Origin: an uncultured Oscillospiraceae bacterium
GTDB lineage: Bacteria > Bacillota > Clostridia > Oscillospirales > Oscillospiraceae
Assembly: GCA_900762005.1 (NCBI GenBank)
Contig: CAAFEV010000197.1
Location: 1-22,982, forward strand
DNA length: 22,982 bases
Direction: 5' to 3'
The notes below the pieces were generated by a model. It did not search any database. It saw only the letters and a program-made list of their open reading frames with translations, and was not told the origin of the DNA. Made by a program: the position numbers and the translations under genes. Of the stretch, positions 15,252 through 21,187 are shown one piece after another (the first letter of the stretch is position 1; each line of letters starts with the position of its first letter).

Positions 15252-15473
15252 TCATTTTTGGGATACTTTTCTGAAAAAAAGAGCTGACTTCTTCGCAGCA
15301 TCGGTCACACCGAGTATTTTGCAAATAGTCTCCGCCTCCTCCATCGTGAAGCTCCCTCTTCCATTGAGCTTGGTATTCAATGTTTTGTGCGAGATACCAA
15401 GCAGCTTGGCAAAAACCTTTTGTGTGTAACCTGCGCCGACAATCGCTCCCTTCAGCGCATTTTCCCGTCTCAT
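15252..15473 (-). CDS. Small XRE-type helix-turn-helix protein
   Basis: A 73-residue DNA-binding protein. MRRENALKGAIVGAGYTQKV, then FAKLLGISHKTLNTKLNGRG and FTMEEAETICKILGV give the five-helix lambda-repressor-like fold with the recognition helix in HKTLNTKL. It is the first gene downstream of the leftward promoter and may act as a Cro-like regulator or late-gene switch partner of the S24 repressor. The ATG at 15473 follows GGAGGA by about ten bases. A GTG three codons upstream is less likely. Its last codons and stop overlap a TTTTTGGGA operator-like site (15253-15263). Confidence 0.8.
   Translation of the reverse strand: MRRENALKGAIVGAGYTQKVFAKLLGISHKTLNTKLNGRGSFTMEEAETICKILGVTDAAKKSALFFRKVSQK
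15253..15270. promoter_or_regulatory. Candidate repressor operator, distal copy
   Basis: CATTTTTGGGATACTTTT matches the three motif copies in the divergent promoter region about 650-750 bp away. It covers the end of the small HTH gene, 30 bases before terS. No clear -10/-35 pair was found next to it, so it could serve looping, roadblock control or be chance. Confidence 0.5.
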
Positions 15474-15931
15474 TATCCCCACTCCTCCCGTTTTGCTTCT
15501 CCTTCTCTGTGATGTGTTTGCCGCCCTGCCTTGCGTTCTCTCCCCCTATCTGAGTGCAGCATCTCCGCTCGGTTTCTCTGTCCGGACTTATTTTCCTGCG
15601 TTTTCCCATTTTGCAGCCCCCCTCGCTGCACGCTCCCCACCCGACACAGCCGCGCTGCAGCTTCTTTTCCTGCATCCCCTCGCCGCACGCTCCCCGCCCG
15701 ACGCAGCCGCACTGCAGCTTCTTTTTCTGCAACCCCCTCGCCGCACGCTCCCCCCGACGCAGCCGCATTGCAGCTTCTTTTCCTGCATCCCCTCGCCTGA
15801 TTCCTCCCGCTCGACGGCATCTCGTTGCAGTTTTCTCCGCACACTCGGTTTTTTCTTTGACCTTTTCTTTTTTTCTCAAGCCCTGCGCTTGCTATTCTCT
15901 TATTTTTACATCCTATTTTTGGGACGTTTTA
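15474..15931. other. Leader region of the lytic operon, no convincing gene
   Basis: This 458-base stretch lies between the leftward promoter and the small HTH gene. Several open frames cross it on both strands, but none has a ribosome binding site or a sensible protein. Within it are the ~57-bp tandem repeats at 15621-15848. It would be transcribed as a long untranslated leader if the promoter at 15932-15960 is used. Confidence 0.6.
15621..15848. repeat. Imperfect ~57-bp tandem repeats
   Basis: Units begin at 15621, 15678, 15736 and 15791, so three good units are 57, 58 and 55 bp and a fourth is diverged. Each contains CCTCGCCGCACGCTCCCC, a GACGCAGCCGC block and TGCAG...CTGCA around a pyrimidine run. 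Unit lengths that are not multiples of three speak against coding selection. Confidence 0.9.
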
Positions 15932-16006
15932 ATAATAGCACCGTTCCCCCGTTTTGTCAACCCTTTTTTGGGATATTTTGAAAAAAAGTTGTTGCATTTT
16001 TGGGAC
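15913..16006. promoter_or_regulatory. Operator cluster for the S24 repressor
   Basis: Three copies of TTTTTGGGAY lie at 15915-15924 (TATTTTTGGGACG), 15964-15973 (TTTTTTGGGATA) and 15997-16006 (ATTTTTGGGACC), all in the same orientation. The first sits just downstream of the leftward -10, the second directly upstream of the leftward -35, and the third inside the spacer of the rightward promoter. This placement fits repression of the lytic promoter and autoregulation. Confidence 0.65.
15932..15960 (-). promoter_or_regulatory. Leftward (lytic) sigma-70 promoter
   Basis: On the minus strand, consensus TTGACA (15955-15960) and TATTAT (15932-15937) are separated by exactly 17 bases. It points toward the HTH, terminase and head genes and is bracketed by operator-like motifs. 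Confidence 0.75.
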
Positions 16007-16020
16007 CATCATGGTATAAT
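15992..16020 (+). promoter_or_regulatory. Rightward promoter of the repressor gene
   Basis: TTGCAT (15992-15997) and consensus TATAAT (16015-16020) have a 17-base spacer. The ATG of the repressor follows 20 bases later after GAGGTGA. An operator-like copy at 15997-16006 lies in the spacer. Confidence 0.75.
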
Positions 16021-16039
16021 GCATATTGAGGTGAGCCAT

Positions 16040-16687
16040 ATGGATAAATTCTTACGGTTGCGGCAAGTCATTTTAGACTCCGGCCTTTCCTATGCGGAGC
16101 TGGAAAAACGTACCGGCATTGCCAAATCCAACCTACAACGCTACGCCGCCGGAATCACAAAAAAAATTCCGATGTCGGCACTGGAAGCAATCGCCAACGC
16201 AACGGGGGTTTCGCCCGCTTACATCATGGGCTGGGATACGCTGCCGGACGGTACGCTTTCGGACGCTGCTCTTTTACGCTGCAGTAACCTTCTTCCGCCG
16301 CCGCATTACGTGAAAAAACCGCGTCTGGGCACAATTGCCTGCGGAGAACCGATTTTAGCCGTTGAAAACATTGAGGAGTATGACTTCGTTCCGGATCATG
16401 TTCACTGCGATTTCACGCTGAAATGCAAGGGCGACAGTATGATTAACGCACGCATTTTTGACGGCGATATTGTCTACGTCCGCAGGCAGGAAACCGTAGA
16501 CAACGGCGAAATTGCCGCAGTTTTAATCGGCGACGAAGCAACTCTCAAGCGCGTGCGGATTTATGCCGACCACATCGCCTTAGAGCCGGAGAATCCGCAG
16601 TACCGTCCGCTTGTCTACTGGGGCGAGGAGATGAATGCCGTACAAATTTTGGGCAAAGCGGTTGCCTTTACCGCAAGTGTACGATAA
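16040..16687 (+). CDS. LexA/CI-like self-cleaving phage repressor (XRE + S24)
   Basis: A 215-residue regulator. Residues 1-65 form an XRE-type HTH (LSYAELEKRTGIAKSNLQRY). Residues about 95-210 form an S24 peptidase domain with Ser133 in CKGDSM and Lys170 in EATLKRV; the 37-residue spacing equals that of LexA (119/156) and UmuD (60/97). The likely self-cleavage bond is Cys101-Gly102 in IACGEP, as in UmuD. It should bind the nearby operators and hold the leftward operon off until RecA filaments trigger cleavage. The start is the ATG after GAGGTGAGCC, 20 bases past the TATAAT. Longer in-frame versions upstream read through the repeats and promoter and are not real. Confidence 0.9.
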   Translation: MDKFLRLRQVILDSGLSYAELEKRTGIAKSNLQRYAAGITKKIPMSALEAIANATGVSPAYIMGWDTLPDGTLSDAALLRCSNLLPPPHYVKKPRLGTIACGEPILAVENIEEYDFVPDHVHCDFTLKCKGDSMINARIFDGDIVYVRRQETVDNGEIAAVLIGDEATLKRVRIYADHIALEPENPQYRPLVYWGEEMNAVQILGKAVAFTASVR

Positions 16688-16728
16688 CAAATCACCGCCG
16701 GCAGTTCCCTTGATATCATCGAAATAAT

Positions 16729-16770
16729 AACCACGTCTCTCAAAATTGAAAGACGTGGTTTTTTCTTTTT
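16729..16770. terminator. Intrinsic terminator after the repressor
   Basis: Stem AACCACGTCT/AGACGTGGTT (16729-16738 and 16751-16760) with a 12-base loop is followed by TTTTCTTTTT. It terminates the repressor transcript and may also serve the convergent ABC permease gene that stops at 16773, with a weaker T-rich stretch on that side. It marks the right edge of the phage cassette. Confidence 0.85.
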
Positions 16771-16772
16771 CA

Positions 16773-17519
16773 TCACTTCTGCTTCATGCGCTTGGAAAAT
16801 ACAACAATAGCGACAATGAGCAGAACAACCGCCCATGCGGCGACAATCCAGAGTCTCGGTAAAATGTCGGCGTAATCCCCTTTAAGGGCGGCACGTCCGG
16901 CATCGACCGCATTTGCAAAAGGCAGGACATAGGCGACGCTTTTGAAAGCACCGCCGACCATATCGAGTGAGAACCATGTGCCGGACAGCCACGCCGAAAC
17001 ATTGGTCAGCAGTGCGCCGCAGGCTCCGCCAACCGCTTTTTCGCTTAACAGCGTTCCGCAGAGCAAGCCGATGGAGATATCCACGACCATAATCGGCAGA
17101 GACACGGCAATACACAGCAGAATATTCAGTGAAATCTCCAGGCCGAGCGGAATGGCAACGGCAAAGCAGACGAGCATCTGCGCAATCGCCATCGGAATGA
17201 GGGGCAGAATATAGCCGAGGATGAAATCCGTGCCTGTCAGCGGTGATATGTACAGCCGCAGAATGAACGAGCTGGTGCGGTCCTTGGAAATCAATGTTGC
17301 GGAAAACAGCGCGATAAAGCTCAGGCTGAACACAGCGACACCGGGTGCAAGCTGTGAAATTTCAAACAGATTCATCTCGGCTTGCTGCGGTATATTCTGA
17401 TTAATAAGGCTCAAAAGCAGGAGCAGGACAATCGGAAAGGCAACGCCGAAGAACACACTGAGCGGATCGCGGATAAGCTCTTTCAAATTTCTGCTAGTAA
17501 AGCAGCCCATTTTTCTCAT
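16773..17519 (-). CDS. ABC-2 type transporter permease
   Basis: A 248-residue membrane protein of the ABC-2 exporter family. An N-terminal cytoplasmic segment (SRNLKELIRDPLSVFF) leads into about six hydrophobic spans: roughly residues 22-40, 58-78, 100-125, 130-155, 165-185 and 222-242. The loop before the last span contains AVDAGRAALKGDY, typical of these permeases. It pairs with the ATPase encoded directly upstream, whose stop overlaps its start by 4 bases. The substrate is unknown; such pairs often export drugs, bacteriocins or lipids. The gene ends beside the shared terminator. Confidence 0.88.
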   Translation of the reverse strand: MRKMGCFTSRNLKELIRDPLSVFFGVAFPIVLLLLLSLINQNIPQQAEMNLFEISQLAPGVAVFSLSFIALFSATLISKDRTSSFILRLYISPLTGTDFILGYILPLIPMAIAQMLVCFAVAIPLGLEISLNILLCIAVSLPIMVVDISIGLLCGTLLSEKAVGGACGALLTNVSAWLSGTWFSLDMVGGAFKSVAYVLPFANAVDAGRAALKGDYADILPRLWIVAAWAVVLLIVAIVVFSKRMKQK

Positions 17520-18238
17520 TGTACCTCTCCTCCTGCCAGACGGACAAAGGCTTCCTCGAAATTGTCGGTGCCTGCCGCTTTTTTCAGTGCGTCCGGTGTG
17601 TCGCAGATACGCAGCTTTCCGTCCGCCATCACGCCGACACGGTCAGATAACTGCTCCGCCTCCTCCATATAGTGCGTGGTCAGAACTATCGTAATTTTCC
17701 CTTTTATGCGCGAAATCTCATGCCACAGCTCCCGCCGCGCTAACACATCCAAGCCCAGCGTCGGCTCGTCCAGGAACAACAGCTTCGGCTCGGAAATCAA
17801 CGCCATTGCAATCGACAACCGACGTTGCCAGCCGCCGGAAAGCTGCTTTGCGCGCTTGCCCGCAACCTCCTGCAGACCGAATTCCTCCATAACGGCGGCA
17901 GCCTTCTCCTTTTGGTCGGAAAAGCCGTAGATGCCCGCCATCAACTCCAAATTCTCGCGCACGGTCAGCTTGCTTGCAACGGCCGTTTCCTGCGGCGATA
18001 CGGCAAGCAGGGGTTTGATTTCCTGCGCCTGCTTGACCAAATCCCTGCCGAACAGCTTTGCTGTGCCGCCCGTCGGGCGCAAAAGCGTAGAAAGCAGCTT
18101 GATGGTTGTTGTTTTTCCCGCGCCGTTAACTCCCAAAAGCGCAAAAAGCTCACCCTCCGCAACAGTTAAGTCCAACGCATTCACGGCGGTCAGCTCGCCG
18201 TATTTTTTCGTAAGTCCTTTGGTTTCAATCGCGTTCAT
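17516..18238 (-). CDS. ABC transporter ATP-binding protein
   Basis: A 240-residue ATPase subunit. Walker A GVNGAGKT is at residues 36-43, the Q-loop in AVSPQETAV, the signature LSGGWQRRL, Walker B LLFLDEPTLGLD, and the H-loop in VLTTHYMEEAEQL. The start overlaps the end of the AbrB-type gene by 14 bases and the end overlaps the permease start, so three genes form a tightly coupled operon under one regulated promoter. The arrangement of a small AbrB-like regulator before an ATPase and ABC-2 permease is frequent in Clostridia and suggests a stress- or growth-phase-controlled exporter. Confidence 0.92.
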   Translation of the reverse strand: MNAIETKGLTKKYGELTAVNALDLTVAEGELFALLGVNGAGKTTTIKLLSTLLRPTGGTAKLFGRDLVKQAQEIKPLLAVSPQETAVASKLTVRENLELMAGIYGFSDQKEKAAAVMEEFGLQEVAGKRAKQLSGGWQRRLSIAMALISEPKLLFLDEPTLGLDVLARRELWHEISRIKGKITIVLTTHYMEEAEQLSDRVGVMADGKLRICDTPDALKKAAGTDNFEEAFVRLAGGEVQ

Positions 18239-18464
18239 TGAAAACGCCTCCGTTCATTTGACTCATTAACTGCTCCATAATTTTTTGCGACTGTGCGTGC
18301 GGCGGCAGCGCAAGTCCGCGCTCCTCGTCTGCCAAAAGCAACAGACTGTCACCTGGTTGAATGTGAAGAAGATCGCGTGCTTCGGCGGGAATGACAATCT
18401 GCCCTTTTGCGCCGACCTTGACAATTGCCATGTATTTCCCGGCGGGAAATCCGGCGTTTCTCAC
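18225..18464 (-). CDS. AbrB/MazE-like DNA-binding regulator
   Basis: A 79-residue protein with the swapped-hairpin SpoVT/AbrB motif: AIVKVGAKGQIVIPAEARDL at residues 13-32, then IQPGDSLLLLADEERGLAL, and a C-terminal helix (SQKIMEQLMSQM). It probably dimerises and controls its own operon, which includes the ABC exporter. The GTG start at 18464 is chosen because AAAGGGG lies eight bases upstream and the N-terminus VRNAGFPAGKYM fits the family. Earlier in-frame codons up to 18671 run through the promoter and terminator. A toxin partner is absent, so an antitoxin role is unlikely. Confidence 0.82.
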   Translation of the reverse strand: MRNAGFPAGKYMAIVKVGAKGQIVIPAEARDLLHIQPGDSLLLLADEERGLALPPHAQSQKIMEQLMSQMNGGVFNERD

Positions 18465-18492
18465 TGTGGTCGCCCCTTTCTCGGTTCGATTT

Positions 18493-18538
18493 GTACTACT
18501 TGTAGTACTTATTATATGCACAAACTCTGGAAAGTCAA
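18493..18538 (-). promoter_or_regulatory. Promoter with 16-bp palindromic operator for the AbrB-ABC operon
   Basis: On the minus strand TTGACT (18533-18538) and consensus TATAAT (18511-18516) are 16 bases apart. Just downstream of the -10, GTACTACTTGTAGTAC (18493-18508) is a perfect palindrome covering the expected transcription start, a classic operator position. The binding factor could be the AbrB-like product or another regulator such as a BlaI/GntR-type protein encoded elsewhere. Confidence 0.7.
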
Positions 18539-18610
18539 GTATTATTTCGGATAATTTTCCATAGCGCAATGCTTGCAGCCGGAATTGGCTTGGTGAGAAT
18601 GATGACACGG

Positions 18611-18644
18611 AAAAGCCGGAACGCGGCGCGTTCCGGCTTTTTTT
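18611..18644. terminator. Intrinsic terminator of the aminotransferase operon
   Basis: Stem GCCGGAACGC/GCGTTCCGGC (18615-18624, 18628-18637) with a three-base loop is flanked by AAAA and TTTTTTT, so it can work in both directions. It overlaps the stop codon of the 189-residue gene and isolates that operon from the AbrB promoter. Confidence 0.9.
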
Positions 18645-19212
18645 ATATCTGGTGCAGGGGGGTGCCGTCAAGCCACTGGCGGAGCTGGCGCGGCGTTGCA
18701 GGCACCTCTGCCGTTTGAAATTCGGTTTTCTTCGGTATCATCTGCTCGGCATCGTTGCTCTCTGCCCAGATGACGCGCTGTAAAATCCGCTCGTCGCAGA
18801 CGGTCAAATCACCGTCGGGTACCTGCGCGGTTTGCAGCAGGATGGATGCGTACTGATTATCGCTTGTCCAGCGTCCGAAATTGGTTGTCGGTCGCTTCCA
18901 AATCCATTTATCCCTGCCGTGCGGCTTCAGATAGCCGGAGTGAATATCCTGAATGCAGCGCATGAGCCATATGACATGATAGCCCGCACACTGGAAGAAT
19001 TCGCAGACATCAAAAAAGCTCGACTCCATCAGAAGTCCGTCTTGTAGCATCATGACATAATGGTTAATTTGAATAAAGGCAAGCTCGGTATTCCCGTTGA
19101 AGGATATCGGCACATCGCGGCTCTCCGGTGGCACGAGGCTTTGCCAGCGGCGGCGCCATGTTTCCGGATCGCATTGCTGCAGGGGTGTATGTTTGGTAAA
19201 CGGCAGCTTCAT
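18643..19212 (-). CDS. Uncharacterised protein (189 aa)
   Basis: A 189-residue soluble protein that I do not recognise. It has no signal peptide or membrane span. Notable segments are PISFNGNTELAFIQINHYVM, SSFFDVCEFFQCAGYHVIW, LKPHGRDKWIWKRPTTNFGR, and a Trp/Gln-rich C-terminal end (PATPRQLRQWLDG). Four Trp and several Cys residues lie in the central half. The start has a strong AAGGAGG before the ATG. It is the last gene of the lipoprotein-aminotransferase operon, 72 bases after the aminotransferase stop and directly before the terminator. Function cannot be stated. Confidence 0.75.
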   Translation of the reverse strand: MKLPFTKHTPLQQCDPETWRRRWQSLVPPESRDVPISFNGNTELAFIQINHYVMMLQDGLLMESSFFDVCEFFQCAGYHVIWLMRCIQDIHSGYLKPHGRDKWIWKRPTTNFGRWTSDNQYASILLQTAQVPDGDLTVCDERILQRVIWAESNDAEQMIPKKTEFQTAEVPATPRQLRQWLDGTPLHQI

Positions 19213-19284
19213 GGGAACCTCCTTAAAAGAGCAGAAAAACGGTATTCTGCGGTCGGTTGGGGGAACGCAAGGAGCAATCGGCAG

Positions 19285-20565
19285 TTACGAAACGCCGAGG
19301 TTTTCCAGCGCGGCGATGCGCAGGCAGGTACAGAAAATCTCCATTGCCTGTGTCAGCTCCGTAATCGGAGGCAGGGTCGGCGCAATGCGGATGTTGCTGT
19401 CGTTCGGGTCGATACCGTAAGGATAGGTTGCACCCGCGCCGGTCAGTGTGACCCCCGCCTGCTTGCACAGCTCGACCGTGCGCTTTGCCGTACCGGGCAT
19501 AGCGTTGCAGGAGATGAAATAGCCCCCCTTCGGCTCTGTCCAGCTTGCAATCTGCAACGGTGCAAGCTCCCGGCTCAAGGTGGATAAAACCGCCTTAAAT
19601 TTCGGCTTGAGTATTTCGGCGTGGCACTGCATCAGCTTCAGCACACCTGCCTTATCCCTTAAATAACGGACGTGGCGCAGTTGGTTTACCTTGTCATAGC
19701 CGATGGTCTGAATGCTGATGAGCTTTTGCAGATAGGCAAGGTTCTCTTCTGAGGTTGCCATGACGCCCACCCCTGCGCCGGGAAAGGTAATTTTTGAAGT
19801 GGAGGCAAATTCATAAACCATATCGGAACTGCCCGTCTCGCGGCAAAGCGTCAGAATGTCGGAAAAGGGTACGAAATCGCCGTCAAATTCGTGAACGCAG
19901 TAGGCATTATCCCACAGCAGGGCAAAGTCCGGAGCCGCCGGCTTCAGTGCAGCAAAGCGGCGCACGGTTTCTTCTGAGTAGGTAATTCCCTCCGGATTGG
20001 AATACTTCGGCACACACCAGATACCCTTCACCGCGGGGTCGCGCACGGCAGCCTCGACTGCGTCCATGTCGGGGCCGTTTTCGGTCATTGTGATTGTTAC
20101 AAGCTCCATTCCAAAGGACTCGGAGATTTTAAAATGACGGTCATAGCCGGGTGCGGGGCAGAGGAAACGCACGTTTTTTTCCTGTGACCACGGACGCGGA
20201 GAGTGCAACAGACCGTGGGTATAGGCCTTGGAAATCAAGTCATACATCAGTTGCAGACTGGCATTACCGCCGACAAGAACCTGCTCCGGCTTGGCACCCA
20301 GCAGCTCCGCAAACAGTTGCTTTGCAGAGGGAAGTCCGGTCAACTCGCCGTAGTTGCGCACGTCTGTTCCGTCAACGAGGCAGTCCTCTGGCGTTACAAG
20401 CGTGGTCAGAAGTCCGCTCACCAAGTCGAGCTGTGCCTTGCCGGGCTTGCCGCGTGCCATGTTCAGCTTGACGCCGAGGGCTTGGTAGGCTTGATATCGG
20501 GCTTGTAAATCGGTATATTCCACCTGACGCTCGTCAAGTGTTAATTGCGCATAAGGCTTTTTCAT
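19285..20565 (-). CDS. PLP-dependent aminotransferase, aspartate-type (fold I)
   Basis: A 426-residue fold-type I aminotransferase. Family landmarks are RNYGELTGLPSAKQLFAELL near residues 70-89, the phosphate-binding GGNASLQLM near 99-107, CVPKYSNPEG with Asn190, WDNAYCVHEF with Asp219 and Tyr222, and the Schiff-base lysine Lys258 in FASTSKITFPG. The C-terminal end has PKGGYFIS and NIRIAPTLPP with the substrate-carboxylate Arg. This fits the Asp_aminotransf subgroup (about 425 residues), which transfers amino groups between aspartate or related donors and 2-oxoglutarate. The start ATG follows AGGAGGCGAACCCTT. The gene lies 22 bases after the lipoprotein gene, so the two are likely co-transcribed. 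Confidence 0.92.
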   Translation of the reverse strand: MKKPYAQLTLDERQVEYTDLQARYQAYQALGVKLNMARGKPGKAQLDLVSGLLTTLVTPEDCLVDGTDVRNYGELTGLPSAKQLFAELLGAKPEQVLVGGNASLQLMYDLISKAYTHGLLHSPRPWSQEKNVRFLCPAPGYDRHFKISESFGMELVTITMTENGPDMDAVEAAVRDPAVKGIWCVPKYSNPEGITYSEETVRRFAALKPAAPDFALLWDNAYCVHEFDGDFVPFSDILTLCRETGSSDMVYEFASTSKITFPGAGVGVMATSEENLAYLQKLISIQTIGYDKVNQLRHVRYLRDKAGVLKLMQCHAEILKPKFKAVLSTLSRELAPLQIASWTEPKGGYFISCNAMPGTAKRTVELCKQAGVTLTGAGATYPYGIDPNDSNIRIAPTLPPITELTQAMEIFCTCLRIAALENLGVS

Positions 20566-20587
20566 AAGGGTTCGCCTCCTGATAAAA

Positions 20588-20983
20588 TTATGATACGCGG
20601 AGAAATTGTGAGGTGCCGTCGCTGTCGGTTAAGAGCAGCTCCCTGCCGTCAATCCGGAAGGTATATTCCAGCGCGTACGGCTCCTCTACGCCGCCGGTGA
20701 CCTCGCAATAGAGCTTGTTGCCGGCGGTGTAATAGGTGCCGTTGACCGCTTTCTCCGGTTCGGCGTCCAAGAGGGCTGTGGCGTAGACCGCGCCATCGTC
20801 ATAAAAGGTGAAGGTTTCGGTCAGGTTCAGCTCGCCGGACGATGCACTGGTCCATGTGCCGAGCAGCTCCTGCGGAATGACGTGCGGTGCTGCGGTTGTT
20901 GCAGCGTCGGCAGGCGCACGGGTTTTACAGGCGCAGAGCAGCAGAAGGAGTGCAAGCAGGATAAGAATTAACAGTTTTTTCAT
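20588..20983 (-). CDS. Small secreted lipoprotein
   Basis: A 131-residue protein with a lipoprotein signal: MKK, then a long Leu/Ile core and LCAC ending at Cys19, the likely lipidated residue (Cys17 is an alternative). The mature part begins with an Ala/Thr-rich linker and then a beta-rich domain (LLGTWTSASSGELNLTETFT, FYDDGAVYATALL, GTYYTAGNKLYCEV, RELLLTDSDGTSQFLRV). The G.W....G........T.YDDG....Y...G pattern resembles the small lipocalin-like domains of Clostridia lipoproteins. Function is unknown. The start at 20983 follows AAGGAGGCTCC; the in-frame extension to 21097 is not supported. Confidence 0.85.
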   Translation of the reverse strand: MKKLLILILLALLLLLCACKTRAPADAATTAAPHVIPQELLGTWTSASSGELNLTETFTFYDDGAVYATALLDAEPEKAVNGTYYTAGNKLYCEVTGGVEEPYALEYTFRIDGRELLLTDSDGTSQFLRVS

Positions 20984-21090
20984 GGAGCCTCCTTGTTGGG
21001 CTTGTGGTGTGCAATAAGCAGGGGGCATTGCGCAGAAAAGAGGGCTTGAATGCTTTTTCCCTCCGGTGCAAATGCGACAGGACGGAAAAT

Positions 21091-21138
21091 CCCTCATCCG
21101 TCACCCGTCAGGCGACTGCTTCCTAGCAAGGGAAAGCC
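21091..21138 (+). repeat. Diverged intergenic palindromic repeat
   Basis: The sequence begins CCCTCATCCGTCACC and ends CTAGCAAGGGAAAGCC. Its layout (CCCTCA, a G/C core, then a stem ending in GGGA.AGCC) resembles the repeat copies in the scaffold and portal genes but with many substitutions. It lies between the SLH protein gene and the lipoprotein gene, where I see no other feature in 20984-21187. Confidence 0.45.
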
Positions 21139-21187
21139 TTTTCATTGCGACAGGGCAGAGGCCTGGCAAAGTTCGTCGAAGAGACGG

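Noticed and set aside
15247..15879. Minus-strand frame through the tandem repeats
   Set aside because: Begins at TTG without a ribosome binding site, is Lys/Arg/Gly-rich and overlaps the HTH gene in another frame; repeat lengths do not preserve frame.
15952..15980. A CRISPR or other RNA array near the promoter region
   Set aside because: The short repeated TTTTTGGGA motifs have irregular spacing and fit operators; no repeat-spacer structure exists anywhere in the window.
15554..16687. Long plus-strand frame joining the tandem repeats to the repressor
   Set aside because: The upstream part is Pro/Phe/Cys-rich, crosses both promoters and has no ribosome binding site; the repressor has its own promoter and a GAGGTGA site at 16040.
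2538..16728. Search for attL/attR direct repeats at the cassette edges
   Set aside because: Only short matches such as TCTCAAA were found near 2545 and 16738, no better than chance, and no integrase is present.
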